Shown: positions 1-5,249, numbered from the stretch's first letter. The stretch is DNA of 6,334 nt from an uncultured Clostridia bacterium (GCA_947177825.1 CAMWWA010000077.1:1-6334); one strand, 5' to 3'. Notes: generated by a model from the sequence alone, not told the origin. Numbers and translations: made by a program.

Positions 1-23
1 AAAAAGCGGCGCTGCCGCTTTTT
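1..23. terminator. Intrinsic terminator hairpin upstream of prfA
   Basis: A perfect 10-bp inverted repeat (AAAAAGCGGC, loop GCT, GCCGCTTTTT) ends in a run of T. With A on one side and T on the other it could work in either direction. It probably ends the gene that lies off the left edge. It stops only 15 bases before the prfA start codon, so it could also act as a hairpin in the prfA 5' region if transcription begins further left. The sequence before base 1 is not available to decide this. Confidence 0.75.
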
Positions 24-38
24 GCTTATTTAATAATT

Positions 39-1112
39 ATGAATACTACGAAAATTCAGGAAATTTACAACCGCTATAAATCGCTGACCGAAAAGCTTTC
101 GGACGGCTCCGTTCCCGCAGGCGGCGAGGAGTGGACGAAAATTGCAAAGGAGCAGTCCGAGCTTACCGAAACGGCGGACAAGTGGGAAGAATACCTTGCC
201 GAGGAGCGCAAAATAGCGCAGGCGGAAGAAGCGTTTAAAACCGAAACGGACGGCGAAATGCGCGAGCTTTTAAACGAGGAAGTGTATTCCTGCCGCCACC
301 GTCTGGAAGAGATTGAGGGCGAGCTGAAAATACTGCTCCTGCCCAAGGACAAGAACGACGACAGAAACTGCATTATGGAAATACGCGGCGGCGCGGGCGG
401 CGACGAGGCGGCTCTGTTTGCCGCGGAGCTGTACCGTATGTATCTTTACTACTGCGAAAGGCACCGCCTTAAGGTGGAAGTTGTGGACGAAAACTCCACC
501 GAGCTGGGCGGCATAAAGGAAATCGTTTTAAATATTTCGGGCAGGGACGCCTACAAACAGCTGAAGTTCGAAAGCGGAGTGCACCGCGTTCAGCGCGTGC
601 CCGAAACCGAATCGCAGGGCAGGGTGCATACCTCTACAGCAACTGTTGCGGTCTTGCCCGAGGCGGAGGACGTGGACGTGGAAATACGCGACGAGGACGT
701 GCGTGTGGACGTTTACCGTTCGTCGGGCGCGGGCGGTCAAAAGGTCAACAAGACCGAAACGGCAATACGTTTAACGCACTTTCCCACGGGCATAGTCGTC
801 ACCTGTCAGGACGAGCGCAGCCAGCTTAAAAACAAGGACAAGGCTTACAAGGTTTTGCGTTCGCGCCTGTACGATTACTACAACAATATGAGCCGCAGCG
901 AGCAGGACGCCCAGCGTAAATCGCTCGTCGGCAGGGGGGACAGGTCGGAGCGTATCCGCACCTACAACTTCCCCCAGGGGCGCGTGACCGACCACCGCAT
1001 AGGGCTGTCGCTCTACTCGCTGGACAGCTTTATTATGGGCGATATCGACCAGATGACCGAGGCGCTTGCCGTTGCCGAACGCGAACGCCTGCTCGCCGGC
1101 GACGAGGAATAA
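39..1112 (+). CDS. prfA: Peptide chain release factor 1 (RF1)
   Basis: Class I release factor that recognises UAA and UAG in the ribosomal A site and triggers hydrolysis of peptidyl-tRNA. Its 357 residues match the family length of about 360. In order it shows a helical N-terminal domain (about 1-100), the conserved GGAGGDEAA block (about 117-125), the codon-recognition tripeptide PxT as P188-E189-T190, and the catalytic GGQ loop at 232-234 within SSGAGGQKVNKT. The PxT tripeptide separates RF1 from RF2, which has SPF. RTYNFPQGRVTDHR near the C-terminus is also typical. The ATG at 39 gives the expected N-terminus, yet the bases before it (TTTAATAATT) contain no Shine-Dalgarno sequence. prmC, whose product methylates the GGQ glutamine and which often neighbours prfA, does not follow here. 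No terminator separates this gene from the next promoter. Identity is very secure. Confidence 0.98.
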   Translation: MNTTKIQEIYNRYKSLTEKLSDGSVPAGGEEWTKIAKEQSELTETADKWEEYLAEERKIAQAEEAFKTETDGEMRELLNEEVYSCRHRLEEIEGELKILLLPKDKNDDRNCIMEIRGGAGGDEAALFAAELYRMYLYYCERHRLKVEVVDENSTELGGIKEIVLNISGRDAYKQLKFESGVHRVQRVPETESQGRVHTSTATVAVLPEAEDVDVEIRDEDVRVDVYRSSGAGGQKVNKTETAIRLTHFPTGIVVTCQDERSQLKNKDKAYKVLRSRLYDYYNNMSRSEQDAQRKSLVGRGDRSERIRTYNFPQGRVTDHRIGLSLYSLDSFIMGDIDQMTEALAVAERERLLAGDEE

Positions 1113-1125
1113 GGGGCGCGCCGTA

Positions 1126-1154
1126 TTGACAAAATTTGTCAGCGGTCGTATAAT
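1126..1154 (+). promoter_or_regulatory. Consensus sigma-A promoter of the DtxR-family gene
   Basis: TTGACA (1126-1131), a 17-base spacer and TATAAT (1149-1154) match consensus exactly. Transcription would normally start about 7 bases after the -10 box, at 1161, which is the A of the ATG. The resulting mRNA is therefore predicted to be leaderless, in keeping with the absence of any ribosome binding site. Confidence 0.9.
1127..1141. promoter_or_regulatory. Palindromic operator overlapping the -35 box
   Basis: TGACAAA-A-TTTGTCA is a perfect 7-bp inverted repeat around one central base. It covers five of the six -35 bases and the first 10 spacer bases. A dimeric repressor bound here would block RNA polymerase. 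DtxR/MntR proteins bind palindromes of this kind and often regulate their own gene, so the product of the adjacent gene is the obvious candidate ligand. The binding itself is inferred. Confidence 0.7.
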
Positions 1155-1160
1155 AATTTT

Positions 1161-1523
1161 ATGAAACACAATCAGTCGGGCGAAGACTATCTGGAAGCCA
1201 TACTTCTTCTGTCGGGCGAACTCGAGGACGTTCACCAGATAGAGGTTGCGCGCAAGATGGGCGTATCCCAACCCGCCGTTTTAAAGGCGCTAAAAATTTT
1301 AAAGACCAACGGATATATACATACCGACGGTCTGCACATTTTCCTCACGGACGAGGGTAAGCGGTATGCCGAAGAGGTCTATCACAGGCACTGCGTCATA
1401 CGCGAATTTCTGATTGCGCTGGGCGTCGACGAAGAGGATGCGGATACCGACGCGTGCGAAATGGAGCACAGCGTTTCGGCGGCAACTTTCGCCGCAATGG
1501 AAAAGTTCTTAAAGAAAAAATAA
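1161..1523 (+). CDS. DtxR/MntR-family metal-dependent transcriptional repressor, short form
   Basis: Cytoplasmic metal-sensing repressor, probably responding to Fe(II) or Mn(II). Residues 1 to about 65 form the winged helix-turn-helix (SGEDYLEAI; QIEVARKMGVSQPAVLKALKILKTNGYI; LTDEGK). Residues about 66-120 form the dimerisation and metal-binding domain. Candidate metal ligands are D9, E12, H77, C99, E102 and H103. D9 and E12 match the MntR positions, while C99 with E102 and H103 matches the DtxR-type Cys-x2-Glu-His motif. At 120 residues it lacks the SH3-like C-terminal domain of DtxR/IdeR, like many clostridial members. No alternative upstream start codon or SD was found in frame, and the next internal Met (M33) would lie inside the DNA-binding domain, so ATG 1161 is right. 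A palindrome on its promoter suggests autoregulation. No iron or manganese transporter gene is adjacent, so the metal and the regulon are undetermined. Confidence 0.92.
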   Translation: MKHNQSGEDYLEAILLLSGELEDVHQIEVARKMGVSQPAVLKALKILKTNGYIHTDGLHIFLTDEGKRYAEEVYHRHCVIREFLIALGVDEEDADTDACEMEHSVSAATFAAMEKFLKKK

Positions 1524-1531
1524 ATTATATA

Positions 1532-2461
1532 TTATTCAACTTCATACACGTTTTCTATTTTGCCGTCTTTAATATCGACGGCAAAATATTTTATTTGGAA
1601 CAGGTTTTTGGAAAGGGGATAAACGAGCCCCGCAGCCTTAATATTTCCGTGCTTTTCGAAGAAGCGCGAATAGGGCACGGCAACGTCCACGAACCCGCCC
1701 AGAAAGGATGGCAGCGCCTGCGCGTTCGCCTTTAATTCGTCGCTTAAATATTTTGCAAAATTTCCGTGAGTCATCACGCACTCGAAAAATGCAAAGTGCA
1801 TAACTTCGGGCGGAGGCGGCACGCGCTCCTCGGTCACGCTGTTTATAAGAGTCATAGCCGCGCCGTCGTAGGCAAAGGTGCAGGTAGCCCTGCAGCCGGC
1901 GCACGTGTTGAAGTTAACCGTCACGGTAAGGTCGTTGCCGCACTGCCAGCTTTCGGCGGGGTTGTAAAACACGCGGCGGCAGTCCTCCGAAATCACGGCA
2001 ACGCACCCCTCGCCCTCGACTAAAAGCACGGGGCGGTTGGCAATCCGTTCCTCCTTAAAGGTTGCGTTTTCGAACGCGCGGGAAAACTCGTAAAGGTTGC
2101 AGACCTCTCTTTCGCAGTTGAGGTACACGCCGCCCCCGTTTAAAAACAAGGTTATAAGTCCGCCGCAGAATTCCCGCTGCGCAACCACTTTAAGTTTTTC
2201 CGCGCGCGCCGCGTACCGCGTAATATATATAACCGCGTCGCCGTCCGAAAGGTAGACGTCGGCAAAGTCGGGCGGCTCCTTAAAAAATGAGTCGTCTATA
2301 AAAAAACTTACGGGGCGTGCGTCGCCTTCGGGTATTACCTCGGCAAGAATTTTTGCGCCGCGGTCGATATCCACGAATCTTTCAAAGCCGTCGATTGTGC
2401 CCAGATACGCGCCGTCCAGCTTAAGCGCCGCCTGCCGTTCGGACAAAAAATAAAGTCTCAT
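1532..2461 (-). CDS. Cys-rich protein of unknown function
   Basis: I do not recognise this 309-residue protein. It has no signal peptide or clear membrane segment and so is probably cytoplasmic. Residues 1 to about 200 look mostly beta, starting with a short stretch (about 1-60) that could be a PEGA-like or carbohydrate-binding-like sandwich. It contains ten cysteines (99, 116, 121, 153, 161, 174, 187, 190, 194, 228), with C187-x2-C190-x3-C194 the tightest group and a possible metal or disulfide site. A VPPPPE linker (214-219) leads to an alpha-beta C-terminal domain of about 90 residues that could be NTF2-like; that is only a guess from pattern. The frame is open to a GTG at 2509, but that start has no SD and its first 16 codons contain a TTGACA promoter box. 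I therefore prefer ATG 2461, which also lacks an SD. It converges on the DtxR-family gene with 8 bases between them and diverges from the Myb-like gene. Confidence 0.7.
   Translation of the reverse strand: MRLYFLSERQAALKLDGAYLGTIDGFERFVDIDRGAKILAEVIPEGDARPVSFFIDDSFFKEPPDFADVYLSDGDAVIYITRYAARAEKLKVVAQREFCGGLITLFLNGGGVYLNCEREVCNLYEFSRAFENATFKEERIANRPVLLVEGEGCVAVISEDCRRVFYNPAESWQCGNDLTVTVNFNTCAGCRATCTFAYDGAAMTLINSVTEERVPPPPEVMHFAFFECVMTHGNFAKYLSDELKANAQALPSFLGGFVDVAVPYSRFFEKHGNIKAAGLVYPLSKNLFQIKYFAVDIKDGKIENVYEVE
1556..1596 (+). terminator. Intrinsic terminator for the DtxR-family gene, inside the convergent gene
   Basis: A perfect 12-bp inverted repeat (1556-1567 and 1577-1588, core GCCGTC/GACGGC) has a 9-base loop and is followed on the plus strand by TTTTATTT (1589-1596). 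On the minus strand the hairpin is followed by GAAAA, so it would only work for plus-strand transcripts. It lies within the last codons of the minus-strand gene and begins 33 bases after the DtxR-family stop codon. Confidence 0.6.
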
Positions 2462-2474
2462 ACGATAATTAAAT

Positions 2475-2502
2475 AATGTATAATTAAAGTTTTTTATGTC
2501 AA
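2475..2502 (-). promoter_or_regulatory. Promoter of the minus-strand gene
   Basis: On the minus strand, TTGACA (2502-2497) is followed after 16 bases by TACATT (2480-2475, 4 of 6 matches). The predicted start near 2468 leaves a leader of only about 7 bases before ATG 2461, too short for a normal SD, and none is present. The consensus -35 box is the main support. Confidence 0.55.
2479..2484 (+). promoter_or_regulatory. Possible -10 box for the Myb-like gene
   Basis: A perfect TATAAT on the plus strand would give a leader of about 50 bases before the SD at 2531-2537. No good -35 box lies 16-18 bases upstream, so an activator or another promoter may be needed. It overlaps the -10 box of the opposing promoter. 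Confidence 0.35.
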
Positions 2503-2541
2503 TAACCACCTTGCAAATAAACGAATTTTCAAGGAGGCGTT

Positions 2542-3141
2542 ATGGAAAAGATTAACGGCTACACCAAGGAAGAGGCGCAAAGCCTGGTTAAATACGTGTG
2601 CGAGGGCAGAGGTCAGGGAAAGACGCTCACCCGCATTTTCGAGGAGTATGCAAAGAGCTCCGGCAGGGCGCGCGGCAGTGTGCGCAACTACTATTACTCG
2701 CTTTTAAAGAGCACCGACAACGAAGAGGTTAAAAAGATTTTGGAGGGCACCGACCTTAAAGCCGAGGACATACGCCCCTTTTCGGACGAGGAGACCGACA
2801 AGATTCTGCGCGCCATTTTAAAGGAAAAGAGCAAGGGCATATCCGTGCGCCGCGCCGTTTTGAACCTTGCGAACGGCGACGACAAGCTTATGCTGCGTTA
2901 TCAGAATAAATACCGCAACGTAATGGCAAAGCAGCCCGAAAAGATACGCAGCCTTATGAAGGAGGCGGGATATACCGTGCGCGAAGAGAGCAAGAAGGCA
3001 ATCGAGGACAGAATAAACACTCTGTACGACGAGCTTAACGCCAGCTTAAAAGCGGAGAACGCGCGCCTTACCGCCGTAATAAAGAAGCTGACGGACGAAA
3101 ACTTCCTTTTAAAACTTCAAGTAAAAAATTTACAGTCATAA
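2542..3141 (+). CDS. Putative DNA-binding protein with two Myb-like repeats and a C-terminal coiled coil
   Basis: A 199-residue soluble protein with no named family that I can assign. Residues 7-56 and 80-129 align without a gap at an offset of 73: T8/S81, E10-E11/E83-E84, L15/I88, V19/I92, G26/G99, R31/R104, A37/A110, N49/N122, Y51/Y124, L54-L55/V127-M128. Each unit is about 50 residues and helical, ending in a basic aromatic helix (GSVRNYYYSLLK; QNKYRNVMAK), much like Myb/SANT-type HTH domains. Residues about 147-199 form a charged coiled coil with regular leucines, ending KLQVKNLQS. Myb-like domain plus coiled coil recalls the RsfA-type regulators of Bacillus sporulation, but that link is inferred. 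The start is fixed by AAGGAGG at 2531-2537. It is probably co-transcribed with the small membrane protein 46 bases downstream, since no terminator lies between them. Confidence 0.75.
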   Translation: MEKINGYTKEEAQSLVKYVCEGRGQGKTLTRIFEEYAKSSGRARGSVRNYYYSLLKSTDNEEVKKILEGTDLKAEDIRPFSDEETDKILRAILKEKSKGISVRRAVLNLANGDDKLMLRYQNKYRNVMAKQPEKIRSLMKEAGYTVREESKKAIEDRINTLYDELNASLKAENARLTAVIKKLTDENFLLKLQVKNLQS

Positions 3142-3187
3142 ATAGTGTAATGCTATCCCATACTCGTAATAGGAGGGTTAGCAACCA

Positions 3188-3382
3188 ATGGAAAAATTCA
3201 TTATCGGTCTCGCCGTAGGTATGGCGGGCGGTGCGCTCCTCGTGGCAAACAACTGCAAGCTGAGAAATCTTGTCAAGAAGAATCAGGAAGACATGATGAA
3301 AAAGGCTGAACAGTATATTGACCAGAAGCTCGAGAGTCTCGGGTGTTCGGAGCAGGGCGGCGAAGGCGAAAGCGCCGAGTAA
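3188..3382 (+). CDS. Small single-pass membrane protein (YtxH-like appearance)
   Basis: A 64-residue protein. Residues 4-21 are a glycine-rich hydrophobic helix (FIIGLAVGMAGGALLVAN), suitable for a membrane anchor with small-residue packing. Residues 24-50 are an amphipathic, lysine-rich helix (KLRNLVKKNQEDMMKKAEQY). The tail is short and acidic (GGEGESAE). The layout recalls YtxH-type envelope proteins, but the sequence is too short for a family call. AGGAGGG at 3171-3177 precedes the ATG by about 10 bases, a slightly long spacing. It follows the Myb-like gene and is closed by a strong terminator, so the two genes probably form one unit. Function is unknown. That it is a real gene is supported by the SD, the coherent protein architecture and the terminator. 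Confidence 0.8.
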   Translation: MEKFIIGLAVGMAGGALLVANNCKLRNLVKKNQEDMMKKAEQYIDQKLESLGCSEQGGEGESAE

Positions 3383-3414
3383 CCGTCTTTAAAAGCGGTA
3401 TATTTACCCTTTGG

Positions 3415-3455
3415 ACCGCGGAACGGACGTTAAAGTGCGTTCCGCGGTTTTTATT
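3415..3455 (+). terminator. Strong intrinsic terminator after the small membrane protein gene
   Basis: ACCGCGGAACG (3415-3425) pairs perfectly over 11 bp with CGTTCCGCGGT (3438-3448) across a 12-base loop, followed by TTTTTATT (3448-3455). It closes the Myb-like/small membrane protein unit. Confidence 0.93.
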
Positions 3456-3480
3456 GCCAAAAATAAATTTTGTAATTGTA

Positions 3481-3510
3481 TTGACAGCGCGCGGCGGTAA
3501 ATGTTAAACT
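3481..3510 (+). promoter_or_regulatory. Promoter of the zinc ribbon/DUF898-ruvX-DUF1292 operon
   Basis: TTGACA (3481-3486) is followed after 18 bases by TAAACT (3505-3510), which carries an extended -10 TGT just upstream (3502-3504). The start would be near 3517, giving a leader of about 48 bases. A perfect TATAAT at 3510-3515 also exists but lies 23 bases from the -35 box, too far for normal use with it. Confidence 0.65.
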
Positions 3511-3519
3511 ATAATAGTT
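3507..3519. repeat. 13-bp palindrome over the -10 and start region
   Basis: AACTAT-A-ATAGTT is a perfect 6-bp inverted repeat around one base. It overlaps the end of the proposed -10 box and the transcription start. It could be an operator for an unknown regulator. Because it is short and AT-rich, chance is a serious alternative. Confidence 0.35.
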
Positions 3520-3564
3520 AGTAGCGTAACACAATCTTAAGATAAACCATTAAAGGAGAGAGAT

Positions 3565-4809
3565 ATGAATACATGCCCTAAATGCGGTACCGAATTCGAA
3601 GGCAATTTCTGTCCTTCCTGCGGCACCCCGTTTAACGTCAAGATGTTCTGTCCGCGCTGCGGAACGGAAGTCCAGCCCAACCAGCGCTTCTGCTCGTGCT
3701 GCGGCGCACAGTTCGGACTTCCCGTTCAGCCTGCGGCACCCGCACCCAAGCCTGCGGCGCCCGCACCCGTGGAAACGTCCACGACCATACCTTCCAAATA
3801 TACGGGCGGCGCTATAATGACCTTCCTTATCAACTGGGTGGTTGCAATGGTGTCCGTCGTGTCGCTGGGACTCCTGTTCCCGTTTATGTTCTGCTGGAGA
3901 AAGCGCTGGCAGGCGGAGCACACCTTTATCAACGGCAGAAGGCTCGTGTTTGACGGTACGGGCGTGCAGCTGTTCGGCAGGTTTATGATTTGGTTCCTGC
4001 TTGCAATAGCAACGCTTGGCATATATTTCATAATCAAGGGCAACATAAGCTTCGTCGCGTGGGAAACCAAGCACACCCATTTCGAGGGCGTGTCCGTAAC
4101 ATATAAGCCCGAAAAGAAGAAGGCAAAGAAAAAGAAGGTCAAGAAGGTAAAGGAAGTTGCGGTTGCTCCCGCACCCGTTGAAACGTTACATACCGCAGAA
4201 GTTCAGCCTGAGGAAGCCGTTGAGGCTGTCGAAGACGACGGACTGTCGGACGGACTGTCCGAAGACTTTGATGAGCCCGCGGACGAGGCTACGGTCGAGG
4301 ATGCGGTTGAGGCTGAGGAAGACGACCGGTCCGGAGAAGCGGTTCAGTCTGCCGAAGAGGAAGTTCAGCACTCCGTTGAAGTCGTTCAGACCGTGGAAGA
4401 GGTTCATCCCGTCGTAGCGCAGCAGGCTCAGCCCGAAGAAGAGGAAGAAGAGCAGGAAGAAGAGGAACCGGAGGAAATAACTCAGTCCAGATTCACCGGA
4501 CGCTGGTACCAGCTTCTCGGCGTAAACGCGCTCACCTTCTTCGTAACGCTTATAACCATCGGTTTCGGCGCATACTGGGCGCACTGCTACAGGCAGAGAT
4601 GGTACACCAAGCACACCGTTTACGACGACCATTCGCTGTATTTCGACGGCACGGGTATGCAGTATTTCGGCAAGCGCTTCATCTGGCTGCTTCTCACCAT
4701 ACTCACCTTCGGTATTTACAGCTTCTGGCTGCACGTAAAGTCGGTACAGTGGACTATAAGCCACACGCACGTAAACGACCCCGCAGGTTTACCCGAACCC
4801 CGCGGTTGA
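3565..4809 (+). CDS. Membrane protein with two zinc ribbons and two DUF898-like (YjgN-type) domains
   Basis: A 414-residue protein in five parts. (1) Two zinc ribbons: C4-x2-C7/C16-x2-C19 and C29-x2-C32/C43-x2-C46. (2) A Pro/Ala linker (about 55-70). (3) A DUF898-like domain (about 77-173). (4) A lysine-rich stretch (181-197) followed by a long Glu-rich acidic linker (about 206-304). (5) A second DUF898-like domain (308-403). The two domains repeat the same landmarks: FDGTG at 129-133 and 360-364, LFG/YFG, LGIY/FGIY, and THxxH-type ends (KHTHF 169-173, SHTHV 399-403). Each has about two hydrophobic helices (about 82-110 and 138-158; 318-340 and 371-390), so four membrane segments are likely. 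The zinc ribbons and linkers are probably cytoplasmic. The biochemical role of DUF898 is unknown. AAAGGAG at 3552-3558 fixes the start. It heads the operon, with ruvX 12 bases downstream. Confidence 0.88.
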   Translation: MNTCPKCGTEFEGNFCPSCGTPFNVKMFCPRCGTEVQPNQRFCSCCGAQFGLPVQPAAPAPKPAAPAPVETSTTIPSKYTGGAIMTFLINWVVAMVSVVSLGLLFPFMFCWRKRWQAEHTFINGRRLVFDGTGVQLFGRFMIWFLLAIATLGIYFIIKGNISFVAWETKHTHFEGVSVTYKPEKKKAKKKKVKKVKEVAVAPAPVETLHTAEVQPEEAVEAVEDDGLSDGLSEDFDEPADEATVEDAVEAEEDDRSGEAVQSAEEEVQHSVEVVQTVEEVHPVVAQQAQPEEEEEEQEEEEPEEITQSRFTGRWYQLLGVNALTFFVTLITIGFGAYWAHCYRQRWYTKHTVYDDHSLYFDGTGMQYFGKRFIWLLLTILTFGIYSFWLHVKSVQWTISHTHVNDPAGLPEPRG

Positions 4810-4810
4810 T

Positions 4811-4818
4811 GAGGTGAT
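4811..4818 (+). promoter_or_regulatory. SD that fixes the ruvX TTG start
   Basis: GAGGTGAT begins 1 base after the preceding stop codon and lies 3-7 bases before TTG 4822. No ATG is available near it. The translated product from the TTG begins MQRYVAFDIG, the normal RuvX N-terminus. Confidence 0.85.
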
Positions 4819-4821
4819 TTT

Positions 4822-5247
4822 TTGCAAAGGTACGTCGCTTTCGATATAGGGGATAAGCGCATAGGAGTGGCTATATCCGACCCTTTCAATACCTACGCCC
4901 TGCCGTCGCAAACCTATCACCGCAAGGGATTCAAGGAGGACGTGGCGGCACTCGTCGGCATTGCAAAGGAAAAGGGCGCAACCACGATTGTGTGCGGCTT
5001 ACCCGTCAATTTCGACGGAAGCGAGGCGCTGCAAACGCAAAAGACCGAGCGGTTTTTAAGCGCGCTCAGGGAGGCGACAGATATCCCTATTGTGTGCGAG
5101 GACGAACGGTTCACCACGGTTATGGCGCACGAAACGCTCATATCAGAGGGTATGAGAAGGGAAAAGCGCAAGTCATACGTGGACGCGCTTGCCGCCGCAA
5201 ACATACTGGACGGCTATTTACAGAAAATCAACCATAAAGGAGTATAA
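4822..5247 (+). CDS. ruvX: RuvX/YqgF family, putative pre-16S rRNA nuclease / Holliday junction resolvase
   Basis: RNase H-like fold enzyme of 141 residues, the usual size. YqgF of E. coli is implicated in 5' maturation of 16S rRNA, and related proteins cleave Holliday junctions, so the physiological substrate is not certain. Visible motifs are FDIGDKRIGVAISD (7-20) with catalytic D8, IVCGLPVNFDGS (56-67), EDERFTT (93-99) with E95, and YVDALAAANIL (119-129) with D121. The acidic triad is intact. It starts at TTG with a good SD, which may keep expression modest. It lies 12 bases after the DUF898-like gene and 2 bases before the DUF1292 gene, so all three are one transcript. In many Firmicutes ruvX sits between ireB and a DUF1292 gene. 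Here the upstream partner is different. Confidence 0.96.
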   Translation: MQRYVAFDIGDKRIGVAISDPFNTYALPSQTYHRKGFKEDVAALVGIAKEKGATTIVCGLPVNFDGSEALQTQKTERFLSALREATDIPIVCEDERFTTVMAHETLISEGMRREKRKSYVDALAAANILDGYLQKINHKGV

Positions 5248-5249
5248 CC

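Noticed and set aside
771..1271. 166-codon open frame on the minus strand across the prfA end and the DtxR promoter
   Set aside because: It lies opposite the conserved RF1 C-terminus and spans a consensus promoter. It is a shadow of prfA codon use.
1477..1500. GC hairpin (GGCGGC/GCCGC) near the DtxR-family 3' end as a terminator for the minus-strand gene
   Set aside because: The stem is short and no U-rich run follows it on the minus strand.
2462..2509. 16-codon N-terminal extension of the minus-strand gene from a GTG at 2509
   Set aside because: No SD is correctly spaced, the stretch is AT-rich and contains the TTGACA and TACATT boxes, and ATG 2461 begins a more protein-like sequence.
3129..3157. 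TTTACA as a -35 box for a separate promoter of the small membrane protein
   Set aside because: No acceptable -10 box occurs 16-18 bases downstream. Co-transcription with the preceding gene is simpler.
3510..3515. Perfect TATAAT as the -10 box of the DUF898 operon
   Set aside because: It is 23 bases from TTGACA and has no other -35 box. The TGT-TAAACT extended -10 at 18 bases fits better, though the TATAAT cannot be excluded.
3534..3543. ATCTTAAGAT palindrome in the DUF898 operon leader
   Set aside because: A 10-base palindrome with no loop in AT-rich sequence is likely by chance and cannot form a hairpin.
4430..4490. GAA/GAG-rich purine tract as a microsatellite or internal ribosome entry (GGAGG) site
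   Set aside because: The tract is explained by the poly-Glu linker, codons are mixed GAA and GAG rather than a uniform repeat, and no start codon follows the GGAGG at a useful distance.
4186..4770. Long open frame on the minus strand opposite the DUF898-like gene
   Set aside because: It mirrors a biased coding region (acidic linker) on the plus strand, has no SD or promoter, and its Phe/Leu-rich content is the complement of Glu/Lys codons.
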